Assembly: GCA_011033025.1 (NCBI GenBank)
Contig: WFMF01000625.1
Location: forward strand, 23,683 to 87,682
Length of the DNA stretch: 64,000 nucleotides
From: Beroe forskalii
Taxonomy: Eukaryota > Ctenophora > Nuda > Beroida > Beroidae
Direction of reading: 5' to 3'
Within the stretch, counting starts at the first letter, position 1, and every line of letters begins with the position of its first letter. Positions 1 through 11,378 of this stretch are shown in pieces. The notes under the pieces were generated by a model. It worked only from the letters and a program-made list of their open reading frames with translations, was not told the DNA's origin and did no database searches. Position numbers and translations under genes: made by a program.

Positions 1-229
1 GGTGTTAGATGATCTGTGGAGGACATACCATAGGGACACATTGGAGCCATGGAGACATAGTGACTTAAAGAGTAGGACATAGTACCATGTTGATGAGTCT
101 AGATAGGAAGAACAGTGTAATTTTGCAGGAAGTCAAGTCTTAATGAATGTTTTTAAACGTAATATTTTTGAAATGTTAACAATAATAAGGCTGTGATTTG
201 AATTTCGTCGCATGACAAAAACAGCTCAC

Positions 230-3200
230 CCCTCAGAGAAGTGTTTGCCCCGACTGTTGTGGAATATCGTCCCTTTCCTCGACCTCCACGAGTAGCTGAA
301 CTTGTCGTAGCCGCAGGGAGCTTGCAAATTAGCGTACTGCTGAGCCCAGCCCAGCCTACACGCTGACTTACCCGGCATCTCGCTTACTGTACACTGAAAT
401 AAAAGCATTTCTAGACTTACTCTGTAGACGATAATGAATAGTTCAACGCTCAGATTGAGTCAAAAAACAAGTCTATGTTCATTCCAGCCCATTTCCTTAC
501 ACCCTACAAAATATCCAGAAGCTTTAAGTCCATTTACGTAAGATAATTGCAGACTCAAGGCATTTGTATCTTTGTTTTCTTGTTAGGCTATAGCCTATAA
601 TAATCCAATGTCTTATCTATAGAGGTGTATGGGTATACTACAAACATAACAAAATACTGTACATCGATTTTCTAATTCAAGATTGACATAAGAGGCGGAA
701 GAGACTAAACTGTGAATCATCAGCGGTTACCCTACAGTTGTAAGGTCTCCTGCCATCTGCGATGTAGGTGTCCCATCAGCAGGTGACAAAGGGAAACGGA
801 GGGGTTTCGGCCCACGTACCCCTCACAGCTTACAACTGCAGGGGCTGGGCCACCAGGACTCCGGATTCCTGAGCAACACAGTTTAGAGGGAAGGGGGAGG
901 AAAAGGAAAGAGTTCAGTAGAGGTAAAAGATCAATGAGTGTTATTAAATTCGGGTGAAACATCTTAATGTTACGCTATTTAAAACCTGAAAGTGGAAGTT
1001 CAAATGAATGGGAGGTTACAGGCATACGTGTGCAAACCGCTCGATTACAGGAGGGTTCGAAAAATACGCGCGGATTTACTGTTCCCGGGTCAACTTTTTA
1101 CATAAATTCCCTCGAAAGCACACAATTTTGCGCGCCTTTTTCGAGCCCTCTGGTAATCGAGCGGTCTGCACACATAAGTGTAAGGATACAATACCTCGAA
1201 GTAGTAAGTGCCGTGTTTGACAGCGTGTGTTGCCCGTACCAGACAGTACCCTTTCTCTCCCGTCACACAGGTCCTTTCCTCGTCCACCTTCAGCTGCTGA
1301 GCTGAGAAAGAGGGGGGTAGATTTTACAGAGCTGAGAGAAGGGGGTGTGAGGTTTTCCGTTTTGAGCTGAGAGAAAGGGGGCTGGGGTGAGTTTTGCACC
1401 TTCAGCTGCTGGGCTGACAGAAGGGGGGGAGGGGGTTGAGTTTTGCACCTTCAGCTGCTGGGCTGAGACAAGGAGAGTTTTACAGGGAGCTGTGCAGGGC
1501 TGAGGAATGGTAATGTGGATCCCAAAACTATACATTGCAGTCTCTTATTGACCTGATATCTTACTTACGTAGTATCAATGAGCTCAAAATCTCAATTTAT
1601 GAAAATAGGTTAGAGGTTGGCACTCCTCCAAAGGGCCATGTATCGAACATCCGTATTAAGCGCATGATCATGACAACGTCATATGCCCACCTTTGTCGTG
1701 TAGAGCGAGCAGGACTTTGTCAGGTAGTTTACACCGGTAGTGTTTGGAGGGGAGGGGTTTGCCGGCAGCCAGCTCCTGCTCCCAGTTATCTCCTGCCAGG
1801 GGGTCTGCTTGAGCCAGCGTGTATCTGTAGTTATCCTGGAGGGAAAGAGGGAGGTATGGAATCTACAGTTAGTCATAAGATGAACAATCAGTGAGAAAGA
1901 TTCCTGGCTGAGGACAATTTGCATATTTGAAAGCTTCCTGAAAACCAAACTCGTGTATTCCTATGATTAAGGATACTGCAGGCTGATTGGTCTGTAATAG
2001 GCGGAGAATTTGGTTGTAAGGACAGGAGTAACTTAGTGATATACGAGGGGTATTACTTCACACACACACTAAGGTCATAAACCAGAGGCCCGGCTTGCTT
2101 AGGTGCAGCAGAACGGTACAATTTACAGTCCATTCATTCCCTCAAGCTCCCATTAATACCTTGTTATGAGGGTGTTCCAAAGGGTAGCCCCACTTTGATA
2201 ACCGTTCCTTCTTATCCTCCCTGAAGGATTTCAATTTCTATTAATACAACGTCCGAAATTAGGCATCAGTGGGTACAAATTGACAATCACGCAAAATTTC
2301 TCTGATTTTGATTTGCAGACTTACAATTTAGATCTCTTCCCAGGTCCTCCGTTAGTGTCCGCAGTTTTCCGTTTCTTGCCACCCTTCCCAGGTTGACCCT
2401 CCATTTTCTCAGTCGTTGTTCTTAGAGGGTTTATGAGCGACAAATCCTGGGGATTTTGTACAATTATACGCGCATTCAGGACAGCCTCCATTACCGTGCC
2501 CAACCGCCCATTCATCACTAACTCCAGAATTTAAAAAGTAATATCAGCAGCCTGAAAATTACCGGAAGTCGTTGTGACGTTCTAACCTCCTCGACAAGAG
2601 AGTAGAAGGTGTCCTCTCCCTCCATCTCCGTGCAAAACACGGTCTCCGTGGTCAGGGCTCGGTAGATATGTGTGTACCAGTTCAGACTTTGCTGTCGGTT
2701 AGGCATCAACTCCTCCCAGTGGTCTGCTATGAACGGCACTACGTCCTGAACAGTGAACTGTGTGCTAGTTTCTTCTGGTTTGATATTATATTTTGATTTG
2801 ATGGTATTTTGTAGTAAAGAAATTGAATGATATACAATTTTTTTAAGCCTTCAGTGGTGACCCTCGGGATGACACAATCCTACACTATCATCCCGATTTC
2901 TATTACCAACCTTGTCTTTGCAGTAGAAGCGCTTGTCTGGGTTCTGGAGTATGAGGTTTGCTAAGGTTGTGATACAAGCCTGTAGAAACGCTGAAATCAT
3001 TGGGTGAACCGTTTGAATGTGGGCCAATCATACCAACGGGCAATGGAAGTTGTTTCTGTTCAAATCAGTGTAGATGCTAAATGATATTTAGTAAATGCAA
3101 CAGGTAAATGCGCCTCGTGAGATTAATCTGTCAACAAAGCAAAAGTAGAAATTCATTCAGCCGCAACTCACTCGATTTTGAAATGGTAAGGTGATCAATT

Positions 3201-3601
3201 GACTTATCATGGCACTTTTTGCACGTGAACACGTAGTTCAACTGGAAAGGCAGCATCTTGCTGAAACAAAGCAAGAGTTAGATCGAATGGGGAGAAATTT
3301 GAGACAAAAACAGACTCAGGGACGGAAAACTTACTTAATTATGGTACTAAGGCACTCTTAGTCTTTTTAAACAGGTACAAAGTTTTTTTTGTATTTTTTA
3401 GAGAAAACAATTTCATTTTGTCACATATGAAATGGTAGTTCTGGTGCCATTCTCGATGTCCTGGCTCCTAATAATAATCGTACCAACGCCTACAACTTAC
3501 ATGGGACTTACTCTGTAGCTACAGTGGTGCAGGCTGAGTGGTACCATCTCCTGCATTCGTTGCACATCAGCTCCACACTCCCCACTTCCCGGTGCTTAGA
3601 A
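230..3601 (-). CDS. ASH2L: ASH2L, core subunit of COMPASS/MLL H3K4 methyltransferase complexes (partial; C-terminus lies beyond the window)
   Basis: Nuclear scaffold subunit that with WDR5, RBBP5 and DPY30 activates SET1/MLL methylation of histone H3K4. Nine exons join in a consistent frame on the minus strand: 3512-3601, 3172-3260, 2911-2990, 2587-2745, 2325-2521, 2160-2220, 1691-1835, 1195-1301, 230-393. Domain order follows the family: an atypical Cys zinc finger ([16 protein letters not shown]), the winged-helix segment ([20 protein letters not shown]), a basic tail ([17 protein letters not shown]), the linker [21 protein letters not shown] and AGKPLPS, then the SPRY domain ([49 protein letters not shown]). 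All splice phases close. The first exon, supplying two bases of the codon before 3601, was not found, and the rest of SPRY and the DPY30-binding tail lie left of position 230. Identification is by recognised similarity to animal ASH2L, without an alignment. Confidence 0.93.
598..813. repeat. dispersed repeat, copy 1 (in an ASH2L intron)
   Basis: About 215 bp beginning AATCCAATGTCTTATCTATA and ending near GGAAACGGAGGGGTTT. It recurs in the same orientation at 35047-35265 with very few differences. No coding frame or terminal inverted repeats are visible. It is probably a small non-autonomous transposable element; the class is unknown. Confidence 0.75.
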
Positions 3602-4835
3602 CTGAGACAGAAAGGGGGGTTTTAGAGGGCAGAACTTCGTATGTTTCTAGGTTCGATACGTTTCTAGGTTCGATACGTTCGCCCGGCTCGGTTCAGTCGG
3701 CACATTTCGCGTAATCGTGCCGAACCTAAAAACGTACCAAATCTGCCTAAGATTATTAACCCCTGTTATACTTGTTAAGGCGTTATCGGTATGTGACTTA
3801 AACGTCGCTGTCAAGGTTAGAAGAAGTGCAGTTGAAATGGTTACATTTCTACCCCGAATGATGGCCTTATTTTGGTCATTGAAGCAGTAAACAATGGATG
3901 AAATGATAAAGTTGTTCCTCGTGAAGCTTACCAAACGCAGAGCAAGACAGTTTGTTCATCTTCCGAAGTGGGCTGTGACTCAACCATCCTAAAACTCAAC
4001 AATTGTCATTTTATTTAGAGAGTTCATTAACATGGGGTAAACCTTATTGCATCAGTTTACATAGTCATACGCCTCTTGATGTAATATCGTTATCTCCAAA
4101 TTTTAATTTTTGCAAGTCGGATTTGAAAAATAAAATTATTGAATTCTATTCTAGGGTAATAGAATTAGTAATAACAACGTCAAAGAATCTAGACTCTTTT
4201 CATAGATAAGGTCAAAAACTCGGTGAAGCGGCAGGGTCAAGTTACAAAACTTTTTGTTATACATTGCATGGAGGTTTGAAATATGTTTATTCTAGGTGAT
4301 AAAATAAATGAATTAACTATTAAAACATGACTTAAGTCGCATGCCAAGAGTTTCAACAACCGAAAACTCTGGTAAATTTGATTTGAAACAACTCTGGAAA
4401 CCTTTAATTCACAGAGTATTGACCACATTCCACATTCTGTTCTCGTTAGATTTCAACTGGATTATAATGGGTTATCATGGATATACACCACATCTGATAT
4501 ATGATACGAGATAAAAATCAATTAACATAGAAATTGCTGGTAGATTTATTTAGAAACTACAGTAAGCAAATAACCCGGCAATTAACTTTGATAGTCTGCA
4601 GCTACCTTTGAATATTATCATTATCAAAACGTCTTCTAATGAAAAGAAGCAAGTACCCTGTACAATATGCTTCAGGTTAAGCATGCAGAACGGTAGAATG
4701 TACATTGTACGATATAGTAGTCGAATGTAAAGCTGTCATACACTCAGTATGAGAATGTACATTGAGTGTACATTATACACTCAGTAAGAGAGTACACTTC
4801 AGGCTTGAAAGTAGAGCTCTTTCAGCCCTCCCCTC
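3602..4835. other. spacer between KHDC4 and ASH2L; no convincing gene
   Basis: AT-rich sequence with only short frames lacking recognisable domains. The missing first exon of ASH2L, which must end on two bases of a codon, and its promoter should lie here or within KHDC4, but I could not identify them. The 4675-4795 stretch has several imperfect inverted copies of GAATGTACATTG-like words. Confidence 0.4.
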
Positions 4836-7800
4836 TCAGTCTTCATCTTCGTCACTGTCGCTGTACGCACACACGATGGTCTTGTTATACTTGCCCCTAC
4901 CTCGGTCCCGCCCTCGTCGGGTGTCGTTAGCGTTAGCTGTTTCTAGGATCCAATCGGACACGTTACCTGAATCAAGCGATATATGAACGAAGTGCGAGCA
5001 ATGCACAGAAGCGGTATCAGTACAAACTATACCAAGGGACACCACTGAATGTCGAAAATGGTGGTATAGATACGATATGGTGGTATAGAATTTTGTTCAT
5101 TAGACATAGCAAACAGTAGGTTTACCTGCAGAAATCGGTTTTGTTGGACTGGATTTTGCTTTCGGGGGCGGGGGAGGCATCTTTTGTTTCTCATCCTCCT
5201 CCTTTATCTTCTTTGAAGAGTCAAACTGAAGAATTCCTCAAGTTCAAAAATCATGCCTTTTTATTCTGAATTGAAGAATCAAACTGAAGAATTCAAGAAT
5301 ACCTTTTATTCGAAAATCATTTTAAAATTCCTTTACTTTTTATTCTAAATTTAGTGTTTTGGGCAGTTAAAAAATCAGGGATATTTATCATCTTAAGAGT
5401 GAGATTGATGCTACAGGGGACTGAGGCAGACATTGGCAACTACTCACCTTTTCCTGGAACTTCCTTTTCGGCTGCATCCTGCAATTAATGATAACAATAT
5501 TATTAGATTGCAATGGAAAATACATGGAAATATTTCCTGAACAAAAATGAGAGGAAGAGCGAGTTATGTGCTATTGGAGCAAAGACTGAATAGTGTTTTT
5601 TGAGATATCGAATCAAATTTTTTATTTCCTCAGGGGACCATTTCTATCGAAAGATCCTCTTTTTTGAATAATTTCATCCTTATTTTCAGAGTCAGCACAT
5701 GGTTCATTACTGTTCTCTGGTTCCCTTGTCTATATCCACCATTTGCGGAACTTGGCTCGTTGCCAAAAGCTCCCAGCTGACGTCTCTGAGACTGCGGATG
5801 TTGCGCGGTCTGGTTGTTCTTGGCGGTCTGGTTGTTCTTCGCGGTCTGGTTGCTTTGCATGGTCTGGTTGCTTTGCATGGCCTGGTTGCTTTGCATGGCC
5901 AGCTTGTGGGATGTCTGAGCCAGTGCCAGCCCCCCTGGAACCTGCATGGGGTACACCACTTCATTGCGGGACGCGTTGTCAGTAGCCGACTGAGAGGTGG
6001 GCACGCCAAATGTTTTCTGGAACGGAGCATTCTTCCGCTTCTCTCTGATTTTCTGGTGAACCTGGTTGGTTGAGTGGGTTTATCAGTAATGGCGTAAAGC
6101 CAAGGGTTGTACCTGAGAGGAAATGAAGAGGAGTTAGGGAACCAAACATTTGAAATGTTTACGGTGTTTCAACATTTCTCGAGCGGCAATTTCTTACGTA
6201 TCATGTGGTTCCAGTTTTGAAAACATACACTGATAGACAATTAAGTATTTCGGATATCTATGTTTCAATCTGCTAACTTTGATCGTGCATCAACTGATGT
6301 TGGCCATTTGATAGGTACAATATTATAAACTCAACAAATTTAACGACTAACCGATTAATCATCAATTTATAAGTTATCAATGGCCAAGAAATTTTTCGAA
6401 AGTTAGCAGATTTAAAAAAATTAATAACGAAGAAAATTTGGGTTCTTATGTGAGACGGAATAAGATCACACTTCTTTCGTATCTGATCTGCGATGTCTCA
6501 CTGTTTGGAAGTGCACTACAGGAGAAACCCAGAGCAACCCTGAGCAACACAGAGGAACCCTGAGCAACTCTAAGCAACTCAGTTCAGCTCTTGGAGCAAC
6601 TCTTTCCCCTGCAGTGGAGAAAGGCTAAGTAAATGGGTTAAGTCTCGTACTGTATTGAGAAGACTGTCAACTAGACTCTTCGCTTCTACCAGACCTTCGA
6701 GGGTACTGTGACTGAAAATAGAAACGACACATGAGTGGGGAACAGGGGACGAAAGTGTTGGGGAAAATGCGGGAAAAGGGTCGCAGAGGGGTCAGAAATT
6801 AGGTTGGGTGTTGTTTGCTGTGGGTAAGTGGGGTAGTCAAGGGTAAAAAGAGTGAGTTACAATGCTTTGAAATGAGGGTGTTTTACAGAATTCGATCGAG
6901 GTTCCTGACAAAAAGAAGGAATGCCACTAATGAGAGATTAGATAGAAATAAGGGAATACACAAATTAACGTTAACTGAAAGAACAGATTACTTACTTTAT
7001 CTGGACAAACAGGGGTTCCTTCAGTTCTTTGCCAGTTTCAATCTCCAAGTTACCAGAGAGAATCCCCCGCATGACAATCTGAAATGGTGACCAATGATGG
7101 TGACCAAAAACGACGGACACTGGACGGACAAACGCCACATACCTACACAGTGGTAAATCTCTGGAATGCACAAGAAGGTCATCGCTAGATAACCGTTATT
7201 AAAACCAATAATCGTTTTTACAACCGATAATCGCTTTAGAGCAATAAATCATTATCTTGCTACTGTCATTTTCATGAGTACAGAGTGAGCTGGGTCAATG
7301 GATCAGAGTTGGCGGCTGATAGAAGCTTTCCCGTGCCTAGGGACATTCAAAATGGAACATCGTTATTAACGATTCGTTAACAATGGTACATAGTTAACGT
7401 TTGTATATGGTACCTTGTCAACAATGGTACCTCAACAACAACGGTACCTTAACAACAATGGTACCTTAACAACAACGGTACCTCAACAACAACGGTCCCT
7501 TAAGCACCTTAACAACAACGGTACCTTATTAACAACGGTACCTTATTAACAACGGTACCTTATTAACAACGGCACCTCGTTAACAACGGTACCTTAACAA
7601 CAACGGCACCTTAACAACAACGGCACCTTAACAACAACGGTACCTTAACAACAACGGTACCTTGACAACGGTACCTTATTAACAATGGCACCTCGTTAAC
7701 AACGGCACCTTAACAACAACGGTACCTTAACAACAACGGTACCTTAACAACAACGGTACCTTAACAACAACGGTACCTTAAGCACCTTAACAACAACGGT

Positions 7801-10800
7801 ACCTTATTAACAACGGTACCTTATTAACAACGGTACCTTATTAACATAGATATTTTGTGGACAAGAGTGTTGATGTATTTCATCAAAACAATTATTCTTA
7901 TTCTTCTTACAACGGCACCTCGTTAACAACGGTACCTTAACAACAACGGCACCTTAACAACAACGGCACCTTAACAACAACGGTACCTTGACAACGGTAC
8001 CTTATTAACAATGGCACCTCGTTAACAACGGCACCTTAACAACAACGGTACCTTAACAACAACGGTACCTTAACAACAACGGTACCTTAACAACAACGGT
8101 ACCTTAACAACAACGGTACCTTAACAACAACGGTACCTTAACAACAACGGTACATTAACAACAACGGTACCTTAAAAACAACGGTACCTTAACAACTACG
8201 GTACCTTAACAACTACGGTACATTATTAACAACACGTTAAGCAAGACAAGTTGAACACCAAGAAAACGAATAGAACTAATGGCGAGAGGGGCAGTACACG
8301 TCCTTATATATGATTGCTGACACCACTCCGTCATCAATGACGAACGACGACGTATGCACATTCCACATACCAACGCAATGACGTTGACACCACTCTGCAC
8401 CCAATCAAGCATGACGAACAAGCATACGTGCACATACCAAATCTATGACGTTGACACCACTTTACATCAAATCAGGTATGACGAACAGCGGCGTTTGCGC
8501 ATTCATTACACCCATTGACTGAACCTTACAAATTTAACGAATTGCCAACTGCAATCTGCACGTGTTTGAAAGAACTGATATGAACGTTTATTACGGCCTG
8601 AAGACTTTACGTGGGAAAATAGATTAATCTAAAATGCGCGCAAAAATTATATGCGTGCAAATGGCGAAAAAAGCAAAGTTAATTTAGAAAAAGACTTGCG
8701 CGTTCCAGGTGACAACCTTTAAAATTGTGACCGCAATATAGGTCCCACCTCAGCGATTTCATGAATTCCAAGAATGAAAAACCGAACACACCGACAAAAC
8801 ATTATGCCGGATGTCAGAATACATTCGCTCCTGGTAGGCAGGACACGTAGTACGCCGAATTGTGTAACATGGGTCAATGAGAGTGGTGTGGCATTCTGAA
8901 ACATATGGGTCACACACCACACGAACCTTGGCATTGGTGGATTGTACTATGTGTTCGATGTACGCTCCGTTAGGTCCTTCTATCTCCTGCTTTATGTTCC
9001 AGGGCAGGGGCTGATCTCCCATAGCACATGGGACACGTTCCACGAAGGGGACCTGAAAATAAACAAATGAAGGCTTTTCGTCATCAAGTCTACGGCATGA
9101 AAAAGATAACCAAGCAATATTGTAACTGCAAACGTACTGACAAAGCTAATACCAAGAACTATCAAAGTATGAAGAACTATTGGGTACTAACAGTGGATTC
9201 CTCTAGGTCTCTTTCGCAGAGTTTGAGTAGAGTAGGGTCAGGGTACTGGTCAAGGTGGTAACCTCGCGAGCCAGTAGGGACTTTCTTCAACCCTAACACC
9301 GCCAAGATGTAGTGGATAGCTTTCTTCATCGAACTGTCCCAGTCTTTGTTTACAGCTGGATACAAAGCAAAGTTTTTGAGAATGAAGACATAAAAACTTG
9401 GATCTCGAAATAACGAACGTTATATAATGTCTTGACTTCAACTATTTCTTCAGAATATAAAAGCTGATTCAAGACGAAAAAGACCTGAATGCTCAGCACA
9501 TACCTGTGATATTGATGTAAAGCGGTCGCTCCATCTTCTTGAGGATGTCGCTCTTCATTTCGTCAGAAATATACCTGCCTCGTGTTGTGATGGTGGTTCC
9601 GCTCCACTGCCCTATCTGAAACAACATGCGATCAGCAAACCAATAACAAGTAATGAAGGTTGTGCTTTACTTAGGAAAGTAAGTGGAACCCAGAGTTTAT
9701 CAATAAATGCGAATGGATAATACACGAAATTGAACAATTTAAAGATGACGAGCTTTCGAAAAAGTTTTGAAAAACAATATCAATATCGAATGCGTCCATA
9801 ACTTTTGCCTATTTTAACAAACCTGATCCTGAATGTTGCTCCGCATGATAAGACCTCTGTTGGAAAGGCCGTTTATCTCTATCTCTACGTTATGTACCAC
9901 TTTAGTTGGTTGCTCCTTCCCTCCTAACTGAGACATGGGGCGCAAATATTAGCGGTAATGTTTCCAGGCAAAGGATACTTGTCACTAGACAAGAGCAAAA
10001 GCAAAAGTTAAATATAATAAATATTTGCTGGTAAAGCGAATTACGTCGAATAGGTATCAGAATATCAGATCGTCAGAATGACTACTTTTATTCTTTTTAT
10101 ACCTTAGGAGGTGTATTTATGTGGGATGAAATTTCGGTGTTTCAAATTTTGGTAAGTTGAAAATATGAATTCAAAGCCGCTCTGACCGAGTCAATCCTAG
10201 AAATGCTTCACCTAGGCCGGCTTGTTGTCATACCGGTAGTTCCGACAGTAGATTGTGTACTGCGGACCCGTCTCAGCCCCTTCCCCTGTTAACAAAGCCG
10301 CAGTCAGGAGGTTAACTGAGATTAGTGCACATCCATAACACAACACTGAATATGATGTTAGTCATAATGAATACTCAATTAAGAGACCCATTATTATCCA
10401 ATGTTGGCTCCTGTGTCTTCAATGAGCCAACAATACCCAAGCTCCAGCAGAACATTTTCCGTTAGCAATTCCTTTGATTTGAACAGGTTTGGGATCCTGA
10501 ATCAGCAATTAAGTGACCCATCAACATATAAAATCAACTCACATGAGGGCAAGTCATGTGGGGCCTCCCATATTAGTCATCAAAGTGGCGGACATGACAG
10601 TCAGCATTTTCAAATATCAAGATCGTCGGCAAATACAGAATCAACAATGAATTCTAAAGCCGCTCTGACCGAGTCAATCCTAGAAATGTGAAATTTCGGT
10701 GTTTCAAATTTTCCGACAGTTGAAAATATGGGGATTTTTCAAGTTTTTACTCTTGTTAACATATGATAATGACGTCATTTCGAAATTTCATGGTGGGTGA

Positions 10801-11023
10801 TAAAATGGGGATTTTTCTGAAAATCCCCAAATTACAACCTTTTTGAATAAACCTCCTAAGGTATGACCGACACATAACATTTGTGAAATCATGAAAACAA
10901 CATTACCTTCTGTTTTACTGGTAGAACCTCCTGCTTTATAGGAATTCCTTTCGCCATCAACTTAGCATTGATCTCTGCGGCCTTCAGAGCTGCACATCTC
11001 GCAGCATTCGTCTTATCGGACAT
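4836..11023 (-). CDS. KHDC4: KHDC4 (BLOM7-like) KH-domain RNA-binding splicing factor
   Basis: Nuclear RNA-binding protein linked to pre-mRNA splicing. Exons on the minus strand: 10907-11023 (start MSDKTNAARCAAL; INAKLMAKG as in the family N-terminus), 9823-9927 (VEIEINGLSNRGLIMRS), 9504-9615 (SGTTITTRGRYI; ERPLYINIT), 9192-9355, 8927-9052 (IEGPNGAYIEHIVQSTNAK, second KH core), 6996-7078 (RGILSGNLEIETGKELKEP), 6651-6711 (EGLVEAKSLVDSLLNT), about 5700-6061 (VHQKIREKRKN, then a Q/N-rich SNQ tract), 5448-5478 (PKRKFQEK), 5126-5225 (acidic, then a proline run), 4836-4966 (last exon, ending CAYSDSDEDED, like the acidic family C-terminus). Most phases close. The 3' end of the Q/N exon is not resolved. 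The acceptor-like CCCTTTCTCTAAG ends 6 nt before the ATG. Confidence 0.88.
7381..8233. repeat. GGTACC minisatellite in the KHDC4 intron
   Basis: Tandem array of a 17-bp unit, GGTACCTTAACAACAAC, with variants GGCACC, TTATTAACAAC and CTCGTTAACAAC. A block of variant units (about 7550-7760) recurs in the same order at about 7915-8060, showing higher-order duplication. A unique stretch at about 7845-7908 separates the two blocks. It lies between KHDC4 exons 8927-9052 and 6996-7078. Confidence 0.9.
8319..8520. repeat. three-copy 67-bp tandem repeat
   Basis: Copies begin GACACCACT at 8319, 8385 and 8453. Each contains ATGACGAAC and a CATAC/GCATTC tail. It lies immediately beside the GGTACC array in the same KHDC4 intron. 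No function is apparent. Confidence 0.7.
10102..10864. mobile_element. small element with terminal inverted repeats, in KHDC4 intron 1
   Basis: Bounded by ATACCTTAGGAGGTGTATT on the left and the reverse complement of ATACCTTAGGAGGTTTATT on the right. The length of about 760 bp suggests a MITE-like DNA element. Inside, a word of about 40 bp (GAAATTTCGGTGTTTCAAAT...) occurs at 10133 and 10690, and a 34-bp word (AAAGCCGCTCTGACCGAGTC...) at 10175 and 10648, in the order X-Y ... Y-X. Between them is an open frame of 96 codons (10401-10691, plus), Ser-rich and unrecognised. Confidence 0.6.
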
Positions 11024-11378
11024 TGTAAACTTAGAGAAAGGGATCATGAGATTGGGTGAATCGGTTACAATCTTAATGAATGCGAGTTATCTACGAGCAT
11101 CATCTACAGATCCACTTAACATAAGGTAAATATATATGTGCATTAAATTGATGAGCATTGAAGAATTAGTATGAAGAAACACATCAAGATAATAATATAA
11201 TATGTTCATGGAAGTTAGTTAAGAAGACAAACAATGAAACATCCTCACAGCGAATATGATAAAACTGTAAAAGAATTAATCAGTCAATAAATTACAAGCC
11301 GAACAATTAAAAAACAGAGGTATGCTCGATTAAAAGAGAATGTTCTACAATTCCCCAGGTTATGAAATGTCGAGATTT

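Noticed and set aside
3647-3934. 95-codon minus frame as the ASH2L first exon
   Set aside because: No resemblance to the family N-terminus and no donor giving the required two-base phase.
7381-8233. CRISPR-like array
   Set aside because: Units are contiguous without unique spacers, and the context is an animal intron.
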